Below are positions 47,657-57,264 of a stretch of DNA of 64,000 nucleotides, one piece after another. Position 1 is the stretch's first letter; each line of letters starts with the position of its first letter. The stretch spans positions 1 to 64,000 of the forward strand of contig JANQKZ010000049.1 of the NCBI GenBank assembly GCA_028280845.1, written 5' to 3'. The notes under the pieces are model-generated. The model had not been told where the DNA came from. It did no database searches and worked only from the letters and a program-made list of their open reading frames with translations. The DNA comes from Opitutales bacterium. Lineage in GTDB: Bacteria; Verrucomicrobiota; Verrucomicrobiia; Opitutales; JABSRG01. The position numbers and the translations under genes are program-made.

Positions 47657-50600
47657 GGACCGACCTGCAGCGCCTCAAAGCGAGGATCGAGGAATCATTA
47701 CCCCTATGTATGGCTACCCATCGCCTGGGTATCCAGAACCGCTTAGAGGCACTATGGCCTGCAAAGGACGAAGAAAAGGTCAGGCAGGAACTGCTGAAAC
47801 TCCTTCAGCGTGTGAGGCGATCGGTGAGTGTTTCCCAAAAACGCGCCCGATCTATCCAACAAATAAATTATCCGGAAGCACTCCCTGTCAGCCAGCGAAG
47901 AGCGGACATCCTCAAGATGATCAGGGAAAACCAGGTGGTCATTATTGCTGGAGAAACTGGATCCGGTAAAACCACCCAAATCCCCAAGTTCTGTTTGGAA
48001 GCGGGCTTGGGCACCACCGGGATGATCGGGTGCACCCAACCGCGAAGGATTGCCGCACTGTCCGTCTCGAAACGGATTGCCGAGGAGCTGAAGGTCCCAT
48101 GGGGGGAAGATGTGGGGGCAGCTATACGCTTTCAGGATAAAACCTCTCCCCGGACCCGGGTAAAAGTCATGACCGATGGGATTCTCCTGAATGAGCTCCA
48201 CCATGACCCGCTGCTGCTCAAGTACGATACAATCATCGTGGATGAAGCGCATGAGCGCAGCCTGAACATCGACTTTATCATCGGGTTTCTGCGCGATCTC
48301 CTCCCCAGGCGGACAGACCTCAAGGTAATCATCACCTCCGCCACGATTGATACCAAGCGGTTTTCCGAAGCCTTCGGAAATGCCCCCGTCCTGGAAGTCT
48401 CCGGTCGCTTATTTCCCGTCGACATCCACTATCGGCCCCTCCTGAGGGACCCCTCCGGGAAATCCACGGTATCGAGAAAAACAGACGACACTGATTATGA
48501 AACGACAATCGAAGCCACGGTGCGTCTCACCCGGGAAATATGCGATTCCCATGGCTTCGGGGACATCCTTATCTTCATGTCCGGTGAGCGGGCCATTCGG
48601 GAAACGACCGATGCCCTGAAAGGCCTCCAGTTGAAACGAACCGATATCTTGCCCCTGTTTGGAAGGCTTTCTGCGGGCGATCAACAAACCATATTCAAAA
48701 CTTCCCAACACCGCAAAATCATCGTATCGACTAACATTGCGGAAACCTCTATCACGGTTCCCGGCATTAAATACGTGATCGATACTGGATTGGCCCGTAT
48801 AAGCCGATACTCCCCCCATACCCGCACCCTGCGCCTCCCCATCGAACCGGTCTCGCAGAGCAGTGCCCGCCAGCGGGCCGGACGTTGTGGACGAGTGGAG
48901 GATGGGATCTGCTATCGGCTCTATTCCGAAGAGGATCTCCTTGCCCGACCGGCCTTTACTCCCCCTGAAATACAGCGCTCTAATCTTGCCTCGGTTATCC
49001 TCCAACTCCTCGCTCTGGGCATTGACGATATAGAGACCTTTCCCTTCCTCGAGCCCCCCGACCCAAGGTCCATCAAAGGTGGATATCTACTGCTGCGCGA
49101 GCTGGGAGCGATCAATTCCAACCAACACCTTACCTCCATGGGGAAAAAACTATCCAGGCTGCCGGTCGACCCCACCGTTGGTCGTATTTTACTCCAGGCC
49201 AGCAAAGAGTTCTCGCAAAAAGAAGTCCTTGTGATCGCAGCGGGTCTCAGCATACAGGATCCCCGGGAGCGCCCTTCCGAGAAAGAGGCCCTCGCCGATC
49301 AGGCACATCGGGAATTTATTCATCCGCGATCCGACTTCATCACCCTCCTGAACCTGTGGGAGGCTTACGAAACAGCTAAAAACAACCTGACCAAAAACCA
49401 GTTGAGGCGCTGGTGCTCCAAGCGATTCATCAGTTTCCTCCGCATGCGAGAGTGGATGGACCTCCGGAACCAGCTTGTCGAAGCCCTGAAAGCGATCGAT
49501 GCCTACAAAATCCACCACCAGGAGCGGGATGAGGATGCCATTCACCGTTCCATCTTAGCTGGCTTGCTCGGAAACATTGCGCGGAAAAAAGAAGGAAACC
49601 ACTATGATGCAACCCATAGCCGGAAGGTCATGCTCTTCCCGGGTTCCTCTTTGTTTGACAGGAAATGGGGAGCGCCCAAGGAAAAAAAAAGCCGGAGTGC
49701 TCCCTCGAAAAAACCCGGGTCTACTACACCCGAGTGGATCTTGTCAGGTGAATGGGTGGAGACCCAACGCCTCTACGCCCGAACGGTGGCGGCCATTCAA
49801 CCGGAATGGGTCGAACGTCTCGCCCGCCACCTGGTCAAAAAGGTCTACCTGGATCCAAGGTGGGACCCTCGGCAGGGACGGGTCATTGTCAAGGAACGCC
49901 ACCTCCTCTATGGCCTCGAGGTCTATGCCACTAACATCTCCTATGGCCGGATTAACCCGGAGGACGCCACTAATATTTTCATCTATGCCGGCCTGGTGGC
50001 CGCTGAGGTAGAGCACCCGCCACGCTTTCTGCAGCATAACCAAACCATACGGGAGGAGATCGAGAACGAGCAGATCCAAACCCGCGCGGCAGCTCACTTC
50101 AACTTGGATGAGCGCATTGCACGGTTTTACGAAGACAAACTGAAAGACCATCCAGTCGCTTCCCTCGCCGACTTAAAGAAGTGGCTCAACTCTCAACCCG
50201 ACGGCCCGGCCACCCTTCAATTTTCTAAAGAAGAGATCCTTGGCCACGGAGCGGAACCACTCGACCACCAGGCCTTCCCCCGGCAGGTTCAAATCGGTGA
50301 AAATGCTTACCCCCTGGATTACCGGTTTGAACCGGGTCACGAGGCCGACGGGGCAACCCTTCGGCTCCCGCTCGCGGAATTCAGTTCTATTCAGGCCGGC
50401 CTCCTTGACTGGCTTATTCCCGGGCACCTCGAGGAAAAGGTGGACACCCTGCTCCGCGGACTCCCTAAAACGCTCCGCAAAGCCTTGTTCCCCCTTGCCG
50501 AAAAAAAAGATCACCTCCTCGCTCACCTCAAGCCGGCCCCGGCTCGCCTTCAGGACCAAATGGGAAAGATTCTGGAACGTGATTTCAAGATCCATGTTCC

Positions 50601-51672
50601 CGTCGATGCCTGGAAGGGAGAAGAACTTCCACTCCATCTTCAGCCGCGTATCGAATTAACCGATACAAACGACAACACCATAACGGCCAGCAGGGAGTGG
50701 GAAGCATTGGAAGCAGTTTACCAGGCACAGACGCGCAAACAGCAACCCCAGGCCCCGAAATCCTCCAGGGACCTCTGGACCACCGCAGCCAAAAAAATCG
50801 AAAAACGCGGGGTGCGGCGCTGGACCTTCGGCAACCCGCCAGAGCATATGCATCTGGGAAGTATCGCCGGTGTATCCGTCGACGCTTGGCCAGGCCTCTT
50901 GCGAGAATCCGATTCCACCGTGTCCCTCCGTCTCTTTCGGAACCGCGCAGAAGCAATCAAAGCCACCCCACCTGCCCTGCGTCTACTTGGTGAGCTGACA
51001 TGCGCCCGGGATGTTGCCTGGCTCCGGAAAGACATAAAGGAAATCAGGCGAATCGGTCCCCGCTTTGCCCACCTCGGCCCTCTCGATACTTTAGGCCTGC
51101 AGGCCTTTCAGCACCTGCTCCGCTACCTCTTCACCCTGGAGCCCCCAATCCCCCTCCAGCAGGAACGCTTTGAGCAACATTGCAAGTGGGCTGTGAGGGA
51201 AATGAAGGGACTGCCCCTCCGTCTCACTGACAGACTCGACACATTACTCGAGTTAAGGCATGAGCTGGACATGCAAAAAGATGGCTACCCCGGGATGAAT
51301 GCCGACCTCAATCGTTTGTTTCCCGCAGACTTTTTAGTGCGCACTCAGTATACTCAGCTGTCCCACCTCGAACGCTATCTCAAGGCGATGCGTCTCCGGG
51401 CTGATCGGTTTAAGCAGAGCCCGGAGAAAGACCGCCACAAATGGGAAATCATGAAACCCTGGCTGGATCGCTACCGCCAGGCCGTCAGCCGCAATGCACC
51501 CACCGCTCAACTCCAGCGCTGCTACTGGCTGTTGGAAGAATACCGCGTCAGTCTCTTCGCTCAGGAACTGGGAACCGCGTCCAAGGTATCGCCCAAACTC
51601 CTGGAGAAAGAGTTTGGGCGATGCCTTGGAAATCCTAAACCCCCAGATACCAAATCATCAAAGAAGGCCTGA
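47653..51672 (+). CDS. hrpA: ATP-dependent RNA helicase HrpA
   Basis: 1339 aa; 'IIAGETGSGKTTQIPKFCLEAG', 'DEAH', 'STNIAETSITVPGIKYVIDTGLAR', 'SQSSARQRAGRCGR'. Confidence 0.96.
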   Translation: MRTDLQRLKARIEESLPLCMATHRLGIQNRLEALWPAKDEEKVRQELLKLLQRVRRSVSVSQKRARSIQQINYPEALPVSQRRADILKMIRENQVVIIAGETGSGKTTQIPKFCLEAGLGTTGMIGCTQPRRIAALSVSKRIAEELKVPWGEDVGAAIRFQDKTSPRTRVKVMTDGILLNELHHDPLLLKYDTIIVDEAHERSLNIDFIIGFLRDLLPRRTDLKVIITSATIDTKRFSEAFGNAPVLEVSGRLFPVDIHYRPLLRDPSGKSTVSRKTDDTDYETTIEATVRLTREICDSHGFGDILIFMSGERAIRETTDALKGLQLKRTDILPLFGRLSAGDQQTIFKTSQHRKIIVSTNIAETSITVPGIKYVIDTGLARISRYSPHTRTLRLPIEPVSQSSARQRAGRCGRVEDGICYRLYSEEDLLARPAFTPPEIQRSNLASVILQLLALGIDDIETFPFLEPPDPRSIKGGYLLLRELGAINSNQHLTSMGKKLSRLPVDPTVGRILLQASKEFSQKEVLVIAAGLSIQDPRERPSEKEALADQAHREFIHPRSDFITLLNLWEAYETAKNNLTKNQLRRWCSKRFISFLRMREWMDLRNQLVEALKAIDAYKIHHQERDEDAIHRSILAGLLGNIARKKEGNHYDATHSRKVMLFPGSSLFDRKWGAPKEKKSRSAPSKKPGSTTPEWILSGEWVETQRLYARTVAAIQPEWVERLARHLVKKVYLDPRWDPRQGRVIVKERHLLYGLEVYATNISYGRINPEDATNIFIYAGLVAAEVEHPPRFLQHNQTIREEIENEQIQTRAAAHFNLDERIARFYEDKLKDHPVASLADLKKWLNSQPDGPATLQFSKEEILGHGAEPLDHQAFPRQVQIGENAYPLDYRFEPGHEADGATLRLPLAEFSSIQAGLLDWLIPGHLEEKVDTLLRGLPKTLRKALFPLAEKKDHLLAHLKPAPARLQDQMGKILERDFKIHVPVDAWKGEELPLHLQPRIELTDTNDNTITASREWEALEAVYQAQTRKQQPQAPKSSRDLWTTAAKKIEKRGVRRWTFGNPPEHMHLGSIAGVSVDAWPGLLRESDSTVSLRLFRNRAEAIKATPPALRLLGELTCARDVAWLRKDIKEIRRIGPRFAHLGPLDTLGLQAFQHLLRYLFTLEPPIPLQQERFEQHCKWAVREMKGLPLRLTDRLDTLLELRHELDMQKDGYPGMNADLNRLFPADFLVRTQYTQLSHLERYLKAMRLRADRFKQSPEKDRHKWEIMKPWLDRYRQAVSRNAPTAQLQRCYWLLEEYRVSLFAQELGTASKVSPKLLEKEFGRCLGNPKPPDTKSSKKA

Positions 51673-51795
51673 TTTTTAAACCATATCCAATTGCTGCCGT
51701 AAGCACTGTTTTGGACGCAAATCTTGAGAAAAGGGATGAGCACAATTCCTCAATTTCCTTTGCGTCTTGGCGCCTTTGCCAAAGGATAAAGCATC

Positions 51796-52542
51796 ATGGG
51801 ATTAGGTATTACTATCTGGAATGAATTTCGGCACGAAAAGGAAAATGACGCCGTTAAGGCCATTTACCCCGACGGTATCCATGAAGTCATTCGACAGGGC
51901 TTGGATGACCTATCCGATTCCGGTGAGTTTTCGCTTTCCTGCGCCACTCTCGATCAACCCGAGCATGGCCTTACGCCGGCAGTCCTTCAGCAAACCGATG
52001 TAATGCTCTGGTGGGGCCACATGGCTCATGACGAAGTCCAGGATGAAATTGTTGAACAAGTGCACACCCGGGTCCTCGAGGGCATGGGGCTCATCGTTCT
52101 GCACTCTGCCCATTACTCCAAAATTTTTAGAAAGCTCATGGGCACCGCCTGCAATTTAAAGTGGAGGGCGGTCGGTGAACGGGAACGAATATGGGTCACA
52201 CGTCCGGGTCATGCCATCGCCCGGGGAATTGATACATGCATCGAGCTGGACTCAACCGAAATGTACGGCGAACCCTTCGGCATTCCGGAGCCGGAGGAAC
52301 AGGTTTTCATCAGCTGGTTCGAGGGCGGGGAAGTCTTCCGTAGCGGCTGTTGCTGGCGCCGCGGACAGGGAAAAATCTTTTACTTTCGCCCCGGACACGA
52401 AACCTACCCGATCTACCACAACCCTGCCATCCGCCAGGTCCTCCTCAACGCCGTCCGCTGGGCCAAACCTGATGGACATAACCCGGAACCACGTTACTGT
52501 GAGAATGTCCGGAAACCGAAGGAAGACATAAGAAATTCCTGA
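51796..52542 (+). CDS. ThuA domain protein (trehalose utilization-like)
   Basis: '[21 protein letters not shown]', '[22 protein letters not shown]', '[31 protein letters not shown]'. Confidence 0.9.
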   Translation: MGLGITIWNEFRHEKENDAVKAIYPDGIHEVIRQGLDDLSDSGEFSLSCATLDQPEHGLTPAVLQQTDVMLWWGHMAHDEVQDEIVEQVHTRVLEGMGLIVLHSAHYSKIFRKLMGTACNLKWRAVGERERIWVTRPGHAIARGIDTCIELDSTEMYGEPFGIPEPEEQVFISWFEGGEVFRSGCCWRRGQGKIFYFRPGHETYPIYHNPAIRQVLLNAVRWAKPDGHNPEPRYCENVRKPKEDIRNS

Positions 52543-52573
52543 TTTCGGAATCATAAAACCCTAACCTTCCTGA

Positions 52574-53470
52574 ATGGACTCGAACGACAATAGTTCCCCC
52601 GAAAGCAACCGATCAACCGAGCCCACCCTGGAGCCTGTCACTGGCGTAAAGCTCAAAGTCCGCCAGATCATCTTCGGCACCTACACCCCTGCCGGCAAGA
52701 CATTCGATGTCGTCCTGATCTTCCTCATCCTGTCCAGTGTCATCGCCGTCATGCTGGACAGCGTGCAATCCGTTTCGCCGGAGACACATCGCCTGCTCCG
52801 CCAGCTCGAATGGATTTTCACGGTTCTCTTTACCATCGAATACGCGGTCCGGCTCTGGAGCGCTCCAGCTTCCATCAAATATGCGCGGAGCTTCTACGGA
52901 ATCATCGACCTCCTTGCCATTTTACCGAGTTACCTCAGCCTGCTCCTGCCAGGGGCAGAATACTTGCTCGTAGTCCGGGCCCTCCGGGTCCTTCGGGTGT
53001 TCCGTATTTTAAAACTTCTCAGCTTCATGGATGGGGAGCAAGTCATCCGAAATGCCCTCATTAACAGTCGTCACAAGATCACGGTATTCATGGTGTCCGT
53101 CGGAATTCTCGTTGTGATCATGGGGTCGGTCATATATTTGATCGAGGGGGAAGACGCAGGCTTCACCAGTATCCCAACCAGTATTTACTGGGCCATCGTG
53201 ACCCTCACTACGGTCGGCTACGGAGATATCGTCCCGGCAACACCCATAGGAAAGTTTCTCGCCTCCCTGGTCATGTTAACCGGATACGCCATCATCGCCG
53301 TCCCGACCGGCATTGTCACCGCCGAACTGACCCGCTCCCAATTCAAACAGGACATCCAGGATACTCAGGACCCGGACCGGTTCTGCGGCGAATGCGGCCA
53401 CGCTGGACACGCCCCCAACGCCAAGTTCTGCGACCAGTGTGGAAAAGCATTACCCACGGTTGAAAACTAA
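52574..53470 (+). CDS. Voltage-gated-type K+ channel with C-terminal zinc ribbon
   Basis: Arg-rich S4 'RALRVLRVFRILKLL', selectivity filter 'TLTTVGYGDIVP', tail 'FCGECGHAGHAPNAKFCDQCGKAL'. Confidence 0.93.
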   Translation: MDSNDNSSPESNRSTEPTLEPVTGVKLKVRQIIFGTYTPAGKTFDVVLIFLILSSVIAVMLDSVQSVSPETHRLLRQLEWIFTVLFTIEYAVRLWSAPASIKYARSFYGIIDLLAILPSYLSLLLPGAEYLLVVRALRVLRVFRILKLLSFMDGEQVIRNALINSRHKITVFMVSVGILVVIMGSVIYLIEGEDAGFTSIPTSIYWAIVTLTTVGYGDIVPATPIGKFLASLVMLTGYAIIAVPTGIVTAELTRSQFKQDIQDTQDPDRFCGECGHAGHAPNAKFCDQCGKALPTVEN

Positions 53471-54038
53471 ACTGAATCTGTAACCTTATATTCAGAAAGT
53501 AAAAGCACCCCAAGTTCCCCGGACACGCTTACCATTATCAACACATGGTTTGTCGGGATTGCTCTTGATCGTGCATTCTCTCCACGTGCCAAGCATGAGA
53601 GGACAGTTTACGGATCAGCAATTATAACCCCCCTGACCTCCTTCCCAACTTTAACAGGAAGGTGAAATTAGGAGTGTGCCCGAATCCCAAAAACAACGGG
53701 CATATTTTTAATTAGTTTTGGACCGCTGTATCCATGAATCAACGACAATTTCCACGCCTGGCGCAGGAAAAAACCCCACTCAAATACGGGGACTGACCCT
53801 ATAGGTAAAAAAAAATCCAATATCCGACATATGAAATTTTACCTGAATCCTACACCAGCCAACGAGGATCATTAAATTTTCATAATCAATAACTTAAAAC
53901 GATATCAAAACCTCGTAAACTTGTAGTTAAAATCCAGATACGAGCAGAAAATACATCTCGAGGATTTGAAAAAAAACCAAAAGGACTTCGGTTGAAGGCA
54001 ATAACAAACCTCATTAACCAAGAAACTCGTAAACACAT

Positions 54039-55619
54039 ATGAAACCAAAATCCATTTTGCTTTTTATTGGATCTGTACTTGCCCTGATCGCCCTTCCGTT
54101 TACCGCTAACTCACAATCAACCGCCATCAGTGGAACAACCAGCGTTAACCTGGATTTCGCCGCACTCGAGTCGGCAGCAAGTCTTCAATTAAGCTCCGCC
54201 GAAGGAACAGCTGACGCAGCCACCGGCTTTCCTGTGGCCTTTGCCATCACGAATGAAACCCCATTTCAATACACGCCTGATCCATTTGCTCCCGTCGCTG
54301 GAAGCATCGATCACAGGGGAAGTGTCACTTTCACGATTGTCGGAACCACGGATACGGTCACAGTAGGGGACTTTACCATTGGTTTTGACGCAGCCCGCGC
54401 AGTAGGAGGAAACTCCGGATTTTTCGTCCAGGACAATGTCTCGTCCCTCGGGATCCTGTTCGATGTGGTTGCCCCGACTACATTGACGGCGGATATGGAC
54501 GGGTTGTTCATCGATGCAGAGCTCAAGGTCAGCCCGGAATTTGCCACATTTTTATCTACGAACAGCCTGGCCACCACGGACCTTTCTGGAGTTACGATTG
54601 GGACAGCGCAGGTAAATGCCTCCACCTCCTCCATTATGATCATTCAAGGCAGAACGAGTGTGAACCTCAACTTTGATGCCCTGGAGACAAATGCGAGTCT
54701 GGCGTTTTCCAGCGTGAATAATACAACTGCTCCCGCAGGCGGATTCCCCGCAGGGTTTGCGATTACCAGTGAAACCCCATTCATGTTTAACTTTCCCTTT
54801 GCTCCAGTCGGCGGGTCCATCAATCACACCGGAAGTGTAACCTTCAATATCACCGGAACGGAAACTTTGGTGGAAGTGGGCAACTTTGTCATTGGCTACG
54901 ACATGGCCCGGGCGACAGGTGATAATTCTGGATTTTTCGTCGAAGACACCATCTCCTCACTGGGTATCTTATTCGATGTAGCTGCCCCAACAACTCTGGA
55001 AGCAAATCCGGACCAGTTTTTTGCAGCAGCCGCACTCAATGTCAGCCCTGAGTTCGCAACTTACTTATCCACCAACGCACTCGCCACTGCTGACCTGACC
55101 GGTGTGGAAATTGGATCCGCGCAAATCGACGGTCTGTCCGGCGGTCTATTCGCCATGGCTGAAACTGAAAATGAAGTCATCAACTTTTCTTCTCGTGGTT
55201 TCTTGAGCAATGCCCTTGGCAGTGAATTCAACCTGGGATTTGTCATTACCGGATCGGATCCCGCCACCGTGGTGATTCGCGTGGGAGGTGAAGGCACACT
55301 TCGTTCAATCTATGATGAGGCCTTCGGGGGTGAAGGGGCCTCTGTAGGAGCGGTAGACATGGTTCAAGATCCTAGAATGGAGTTGTTTGATTCAAACCAG
55401 GTATCTCTGGCCGTTCGCGATAATCTGGCGGATGAACCCATGCTTTCACTCATCTCTGGCACTTCCCTTGATCCTGTGAGCGGATCCCTCCCCAATGGTC
55501 CGAATGATTCGATTCTGATCATCACCTTGAATCCCGGAACTTACACCGTCCAAGTGCTGGGGGCGGATGAAGACGATAATGGAGTTTTCATTTCCGGTAT
55601 CGATATCGTGGAAATGTAA
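54039..55619 (+). CDS. Secreted protein with duplicated ~170-aa domain and C-terminal beta domain
   Basis: Signal peptide; two homologous blocks ('TSVNLDFAALE...GFPVAFAITNETPF...' and 'TSVNLNFDALE...GFPAGFAITSETPF...'); C-terminal 'GFVITGSDPATVVIRVGGEGTL...LNPGTYTVQVLG'. Confidence 0.85.
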   Translation: MKPKSILLFIGSVLALIALPFTANSQSTAISGTTSVNLDFAALESAASLQLSSAEGTADAATGFPVAFAITNETPFQYTPDPFAPVAGSIDHRGSVTFTIVGTTDTVTVGDFTIGFDAARAVGGNSGFFVQDNVSSLGILFDVVAPTTLTADMDGLFIDAELKVSPEFATFLSTNSLATTDLSGVTIGTAQVNASTSSIMIIQGRTSVNLNFDALETNASLAFSSVNNTTAPAGGFPAGFAITSETPFMFNFPFAPVGGSINHTGSVTFNITGTETLVEVGNFVIGYDMARATGDNSGFFVEDTISSLGILFDVAAPTTLEANPDQFFAAAALNVSPEFATYLSTNALATADLTGVEIGSAQIDGLSGGLFAMAETENEVINFSSRGFLSNALGSEFNLGFVITGSDPATVVIRVGGEGTLRSIYDEAFGGEGASVGAVDMVQDPRMELFDSNQVSLAVRDNLADEPMLSLISGTSLDPVSGSLPNGPNDSILIITLNPGTYTVQVLGADEDDNGVFISGIDIVEM

Positions 55620-55654
55620 ATTGCCAAGACTGCTATAAGTGAATCTTGCTTTAT

Positions 55655-55680
55655 ACCCGGTCCATCAGGACCGGGTTTTC
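55655..55680 (+). terminator. Rho-independent terminator
   Basis: ACCCGGTCCatcaGGACCGGGTTTTC. Confidence 0.85.
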
Positions 55681-55869
55681 TGTTTTTCAAAGGCGATCCC
55701 TTGGGGGAGGAAGAGATCGACTAAGCCAACTGGAAAGGACAGCAGGTTAAACTGAGCATCCGATTCTGGCCGCGGCATTTCCAGGGCTATACAGCCGCCT
55801 TTGGCCTTGCCCGAACGGATAACCGTGTTCCCCCGCGGTGAGTCATGAGGTAAAGGACAACAAGCCCTT

Positions 55870-56340
55870 GGCCCTCCTTCGCTGGTTCGAACCCAGTCTC
55901 TGGCCTACACTCCAATCGGGAAACTGAAAACTAGAGACCCATTTGGCAATGACGCGCATTCTTTGACGTGCCATCCGAAGCTTTAGCAAAGGATGGGCGG
56001 GCCGACTGGATTGCTTCGCCATCTCCGACTCGCCTTCCCGGCGCTACCGCACCTGCTCCGCTTAGTCTTCCGAGGCACACGGTGCCGACAAGACCAGATC
56101 CAAAAAGGAAACCGGAACAAACCAGCTTCCTCGCTGATTCGAACCCAGTCTCTGGCCTTCGTTCCAATCGGGAAACTACAAACTGAAAACTAGAAACTTA
56201 GCGTTGGAAAACGCTGTTGGTCGGGCCGACTGGATTGCCAGAGCTTTGCTCTTCGCTTCGCGACGCCCTGTGGGCGGGCCATCTCCGCTTCGCTCCGTCG
56301 AACCACTTCGCTGGTTCTCCCCAGTTCTCCCTCTCGTTGG
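55870..56340. repeat. Array of partial tRNA-Pro 3'-end copies and direct repeats
   Basis: GGGCCGACTGGATT at ~55999, 56223 and in the genuine tRNA (56343); 20-bp TTGGTCGGGCCGACTGGATT exact at 56217 and 56337; TTCGAACCCAGTCTCTGGCC...CCAATCGGGAAACT repeated at ~55886 and ~56138. Confidence 0.8.
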
Positions 56341-56415
56341 TCGGGCCGACTGGATTCGAACCAGCGACCTCCACACCCCCAGTGTGGCGCGCTAACCAGG
56401 CTGCGCTACGGCCCG
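56338..56415 (-). tRNA. tRNA-Pro(GGG)
   Basis: Reverse strand CGGGCCGTAGCGCAGCCTGGTTAGCGCGCCACACTGGGGGTGTGGAGGTCGCTGGTTCGAATCCAGTCGGCCCGACCA. Confidence 0.96.
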
Positions 56416-56549
56416 CGACCAAATGAAACGATGAAGGAAGCTTGAAATCCCTGGCGAGGTCAAGCAAAAGCTTGAGGTCGAGGCTGAATGCCGCTCCTCC
56501 CACTGCTGAACTGGGGTTGACAGAACGAGCGTCATCAATATGCTGCATC

Positions 56550-56807
56550 ATGATGCGCACTACCCTTACCATTGATGACCGATTATTGGCGGAGGCTAAA
56601 AAGCGCGCCGCGGACCGCCATTCCAGTGTGAGCCAAGTCATTAACGAAGCGCTTGCTCGGGCGTTCAGTCCGTCAGGTCAGCCCAAATCGAATAGAGATT
56701 TCCAGATGCTCACCTACGGGCCGGCCAAGGCAAAATCAATTCAATCCAAACCAGAGGACTTTCAGGAATTGGAGGTAGCGGAAGACCTGAAACCCTACGG
56801 GCCATGA
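56550..56807 (+). CDS. VapB-type antitoxin
   Basis: 'MRTTLTIDDRLLAEAKKRAADRHSSVSQVINEALARAF' ribbon-helix-helix; overlaps the downstream PIN gene by 4 nt. Confidence 0.88.
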   Translation: MMRTTLTIDDRLLAEAKKRAADRHSSVSQVINEALARAFSPSGQPKSNRDFQMLTYGPAKAKSIQSKPEDFQELEVAEDLKPYGP

Positions 56808-57238
56808 TTCTGTTTGATGTCAATGTATTGATCTACGCCCATAGGGAGGACCAGTCGGACCATACCTATTATCGGGATAGGTTGGAAGGGCATCTGCAAG
56901 AGCCCAAACCGTTTGGGATCACGCCTCTGGTGGCAGCAGGGTTCCTGCGGATTACCACGCATTCGAAGTTCCCCAATGGGCCCACTCCCCTACCCCACGC
57001 TCTGGCCGTGCTGGAAAGCATCCTGGATTTGCCCAATGCCTATTGGGTCGGACCCGGCCCCCGCCACTGGGAACTATTGTCAGAAATTATTCGGACCACC
57101 CAGTCCCAAGGGAAGGCCGTCGCCGATGCCCGGCATGCTGCTATTGCTATGGAGCAAGCGGGTATTTGGGCAACGCGCGACAGGGATTTTCAAAGGTTTA
57201 CCAGCTTGGGCCTCCGTCTGGAAATCTGGGAACCCTGA
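56804..57238 (+). CDS. VapC-type PIN domain ribonuclease toxin
   Basis: 'MILFDVNVLIYAHREDQSDH', 'VADARHAAIAMEQAGIWATRDRDFQRF' PIN acidic residues. Confidence 0.92.
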   Translation: MILFDVNVLIYAHREDQSDHTYYRDRLEGHLQEPKPFGITPLVAAGFLRITTHSKFPNGPTPLPHALAVLESILDLPNAYWVGPGPRHWELLSEIIRTTQSQGKAVADARHAAIAMEQAGIWATRDRDFQRFTSLGLRLEIWEP

Positions 57239-57264
57239 ACCAGGGCCCTCCTTTACCAAAGAGC

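Noticed and set aside
53780-53830. GGGGACTGACCCTATAGG tract as a RAYT/IS-associated end
   Set aside because: Single short occurrence with no partner or transposase; too weak to call.
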